DNA of 5,101 nt. Source: an uncultured Collinsella sp. Its GTDB lineage: Bacteria > Actinomycetota > Coriobacteriia > Coriobacteriales > Coriobacteriaceae. This document shows, in pieces, positions 3,976-5,101 of the stretch (position 1 is the first letter of the stretch; each line of letters opens with the position of its first letter). The notes beneath the pieces were generated by a model. That model saw only the letters and a program-made list of their open reading frames with translations. It did no database searches and was not told the origin of the DNA. The stretch covers positions 1 through 5,101 of the forward strand of contig UQZH01000082.1 in assembly GCA_900545445.1 (NCBI GenBank), in the 5' to 3' direction. Made by a program: the position numbers and the translations under genes.

Positions 3976-5101
3976 CTACTCCACCGGCTTGAAGATGGTG
4001 GACTGGCCGAAGACGCTGCGGATGAGGGCTTTGGCCTCGTCCTCGGTCTGCGGGATGCTCGGGGCTGCGCCCTGATGGCCGAAGGGGCTGCCCGCACCGG
4101 GGTTGGACTCCCAAGGGGCAGCGGGGGCGTCGTCGCTTGCGTGAGCGGACGTCGCAGCTGCGGGGGCCGCGGCTGAAGCGGCGAGCTTGGGAGCGGACGT
4201 CGCACCCGGCACGTCGAACGGGGGCAGATCGTCCCCGCCCGCATCGGCAGCAAAACCGCCGACCATGGCGTCGTCGTAGGGCACCTGCTCGGATTCCCAC
4301 GGCGCAGCCTGTGCAGACGGTTGAGCCATGGGAGCGGACGAGCGCTCGGGCGCACGGGGCGCGGGCTCGGTCGGGAGCTTGCCCGTGGCAGGAGCGCCGG
4401 CAGGGTTGTCGGAGCGTAGCCAGGGGGCCTTGGCCAGGTCGGATGACTTGGGTGCAGGCGTGGCAGCGGGCTTGGGCGCGGAAATCGGAGCAGCCGGTTT
4501 GGGCGCAGTGGGTTCAGGCGCCGACGGGGTCGGTGCCGCTACCGGCGCCGCTTGTGGCTGCGTCGCGCTGGCGCTCGAGGATACAGGGGCCGCCGAGGAC
4601 ACGGGTTGCGGGTCCACAGATACCGCAGCCCGTGCAGATGGAGAATGCTCCTCATGTTGAGGAGCCGGCGTGCCACCCCCATCCAGGACATATTCGACGG
4701 TACGACGACCGAAGACCGCGCAGACCGTTGGCACGACCACCGACTGCGTGTCGGCGCGACCGAGCATCTTGATGGCAAAGGTCGAACCCGCGGGGAACGA
4801 CACCGTAAGCTTAGAGCCGTCGTCCGCCGTGGCGCGGGCGTTAAGCAGAAGAGCCGCGTAGGAGGCCTGCTGGGCCTTGACGCGCTCGACAACCTCGGCC
4901 CATTTGCGCTGCAGCTCGCCGGCATCCTCGACCGCGGGGGTCTCGGCGGCGCCGGCGGCAGCAACCTGGACGGCGTTGTTGAGCTGGGGCTTGGGGGTCG
5001 GCACAGCGGCAGGCGCGGGAGCCGGGGCAGCGGCGGACTGGGCATCGGAGCCGGTGTAGGCTGAGGCGCAGGCGCGGCGGGCTTGGGGGTCGGCGCGGGC
5101 G
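3976..5101 (-). CDS. dnaX: DNA polymerase III subunit gamma/tau, C-terminal part
   Basis: DnaX is the ATPase subunit of the clamp loader that opens the sliding clamp at primed sites. Only its 3' part is here; the AAA+ domains lie beyond the right edge. A folded domain at about 4917-4681 (ELQRKWAEVVERVKAQQASY, then LLLNARATADDGSKLTVSFP and an FGRRTVEYVLDGG end) matches the C-terminal domain of long DnaX proteins. About 190 residues of Ala/Pro/Ser-rich linker follow, carrying three APW motifs (LRS, ESE and ESN variants), then a tail EDEAKALIRSVFGQSTIFKPVE. The stop is TAG 3976-3978. Assignment rests on this domain, the linker style and the ybaB-recR neighbourhood. A GTG at 5002-5004 is internal, not a start. 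Anomaly: right of about 5045 the expected Pro/Ala linker reads naturally in another frame, suggesting a one-base indel, sequence error or frameshift. No A-AAA-AAG slippery site was seen. Confidence 0.85.
   Translation of the reverse strand, partial: ARADPQARRACASAYTGSDAQSAAAPAPAPAAVPTPKPQLNNAVQVAAAGAAETPAVEDAGELQRKWAEVVERVKAQQASYAALLLNARATADDGSKLTVSFPAGSTFAIKMLGRADTQSVVVPTVCAVFGRRTVEYVLDGGGTPAPQHEEHSPSARAAVSVDPQPVSSAAPVSSSASATQPQAAPVAAPTPSAPEPTAPKPAAPISAPKPAATPAPKSSDLAKAPWLRSDNPAGAPATGKLPTEPAPRAPERSSAPMAQPSAQAAPWESEQVPYDDAMVGGFAADAGGDDLPPFDVPGATSAPKLAASAAAPAAATSAHASDDAPAAPWESNPGAGSPFGHQGAAPSIPQTEDEAKALIRSVFGQSTIFKPVE
4987..5094 (-). repeat. Duplicated 16-mer in dnaX linker, out of phase
   Basis: GGGCTTGGGGGTCGGC (plus-strand reading) occurs exactly at 4987-5002 and 5079-5094. 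On the minus strand both copies encode PTPKP, but only if they are read in different frames, because the copies are 92 bases apart, which is not a multiple of three. This is the main evidence for a frame change between them. Confidence 0.75.

Noticed and set aside
4539..5045. Leftward frame continuing the Pro-rich linker past 5045
   Set aside because: After the first few residues it becomes Arg/Ser/Pro-rich nonsense, while the folded DnaX domain is in the adjacent frame. It is kept only as evidence for the frame change, not as a gene.
3976..5101. Programmed frameshift at an A-AAA-AAG slippery site in dnaX
   Set aside because: No run of six A (or T on the plus strand) occurs in the visible dnaX sequence. 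The frame change noted needs another explanation.

Overview
The window looks like chromosomal DNA of a high-GC actinobacterium. The best guess is class Coriobacteriia (Collinsella-like). The reasons are the strong G/C bias at third codon positions, a DnaX with a very long Pro/Ala/Ser-rich C-terminal region, and the dnaX-ybaB-recR neighbourhood. The taxon is an inference from style and gene order, not from a database match.

Layout, read along the minus strand, which carries most genes. (1) At the right edge (3976-5101) is the 3' part of dnaX, the DNA polymerase III tau/gamma clamp-loader subunit. It holds the last folded C-terminal domain, a long disordered linker and a short conserved-looking tail. 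(2) A small, less GC-rich gene of unknown function (3481-3954) lies on the opposite strand, convergent with dnaX. It encodes a one-helix membrane protein and has its own TATAAT promoter and strong ribosome binding site. It separates dnaX from ybaB-recR. (3) ybaB (2821-3141) and recR (2211-2807) follow on the minus strand, 13 bases apart. Their apparent promoter is an extended -10 element, with a compound stem-loop in the leader. (4) After recR comes about 245 bases without genes, rich in inverted repeats. It contains candidate transcription ends for recR, a candidate promoter for the next operon, two related palindromes, and an intrinsic-terminator hairpin directly against the ribosome binding site of the next gene. 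(5) That next operon encodes a membrane-anchored protein with a 48-residue Gly/Ser linker (1057-1965). It overlaps by four bases (ATGA) a Hanks-type Ser/Thr protein kinase that runs off the left edge (1-1060).

Functionally there are two modules. dnaX, ybaB and recR are the familiar replication/recombination cluster: clamp loader, nucleoid-associated protein and RecFOR gap-repair mediator. The membrane protein and kinase look like a signalling pair, probably cotranscribed and translationally coupled, with an attenuator-like leader. No RNA gene, CRISPR array, insertion sequence or phage gene was recognised.

The observations most worth checking are an apparent reading-frame change in the dnaX linker, shown by an out-of-phase duplicated 16-mer; the terminator hairpin abutting the ribosome binding site of the kinase operon; and the convergent gene splitting dnaX from ybaB-recR.
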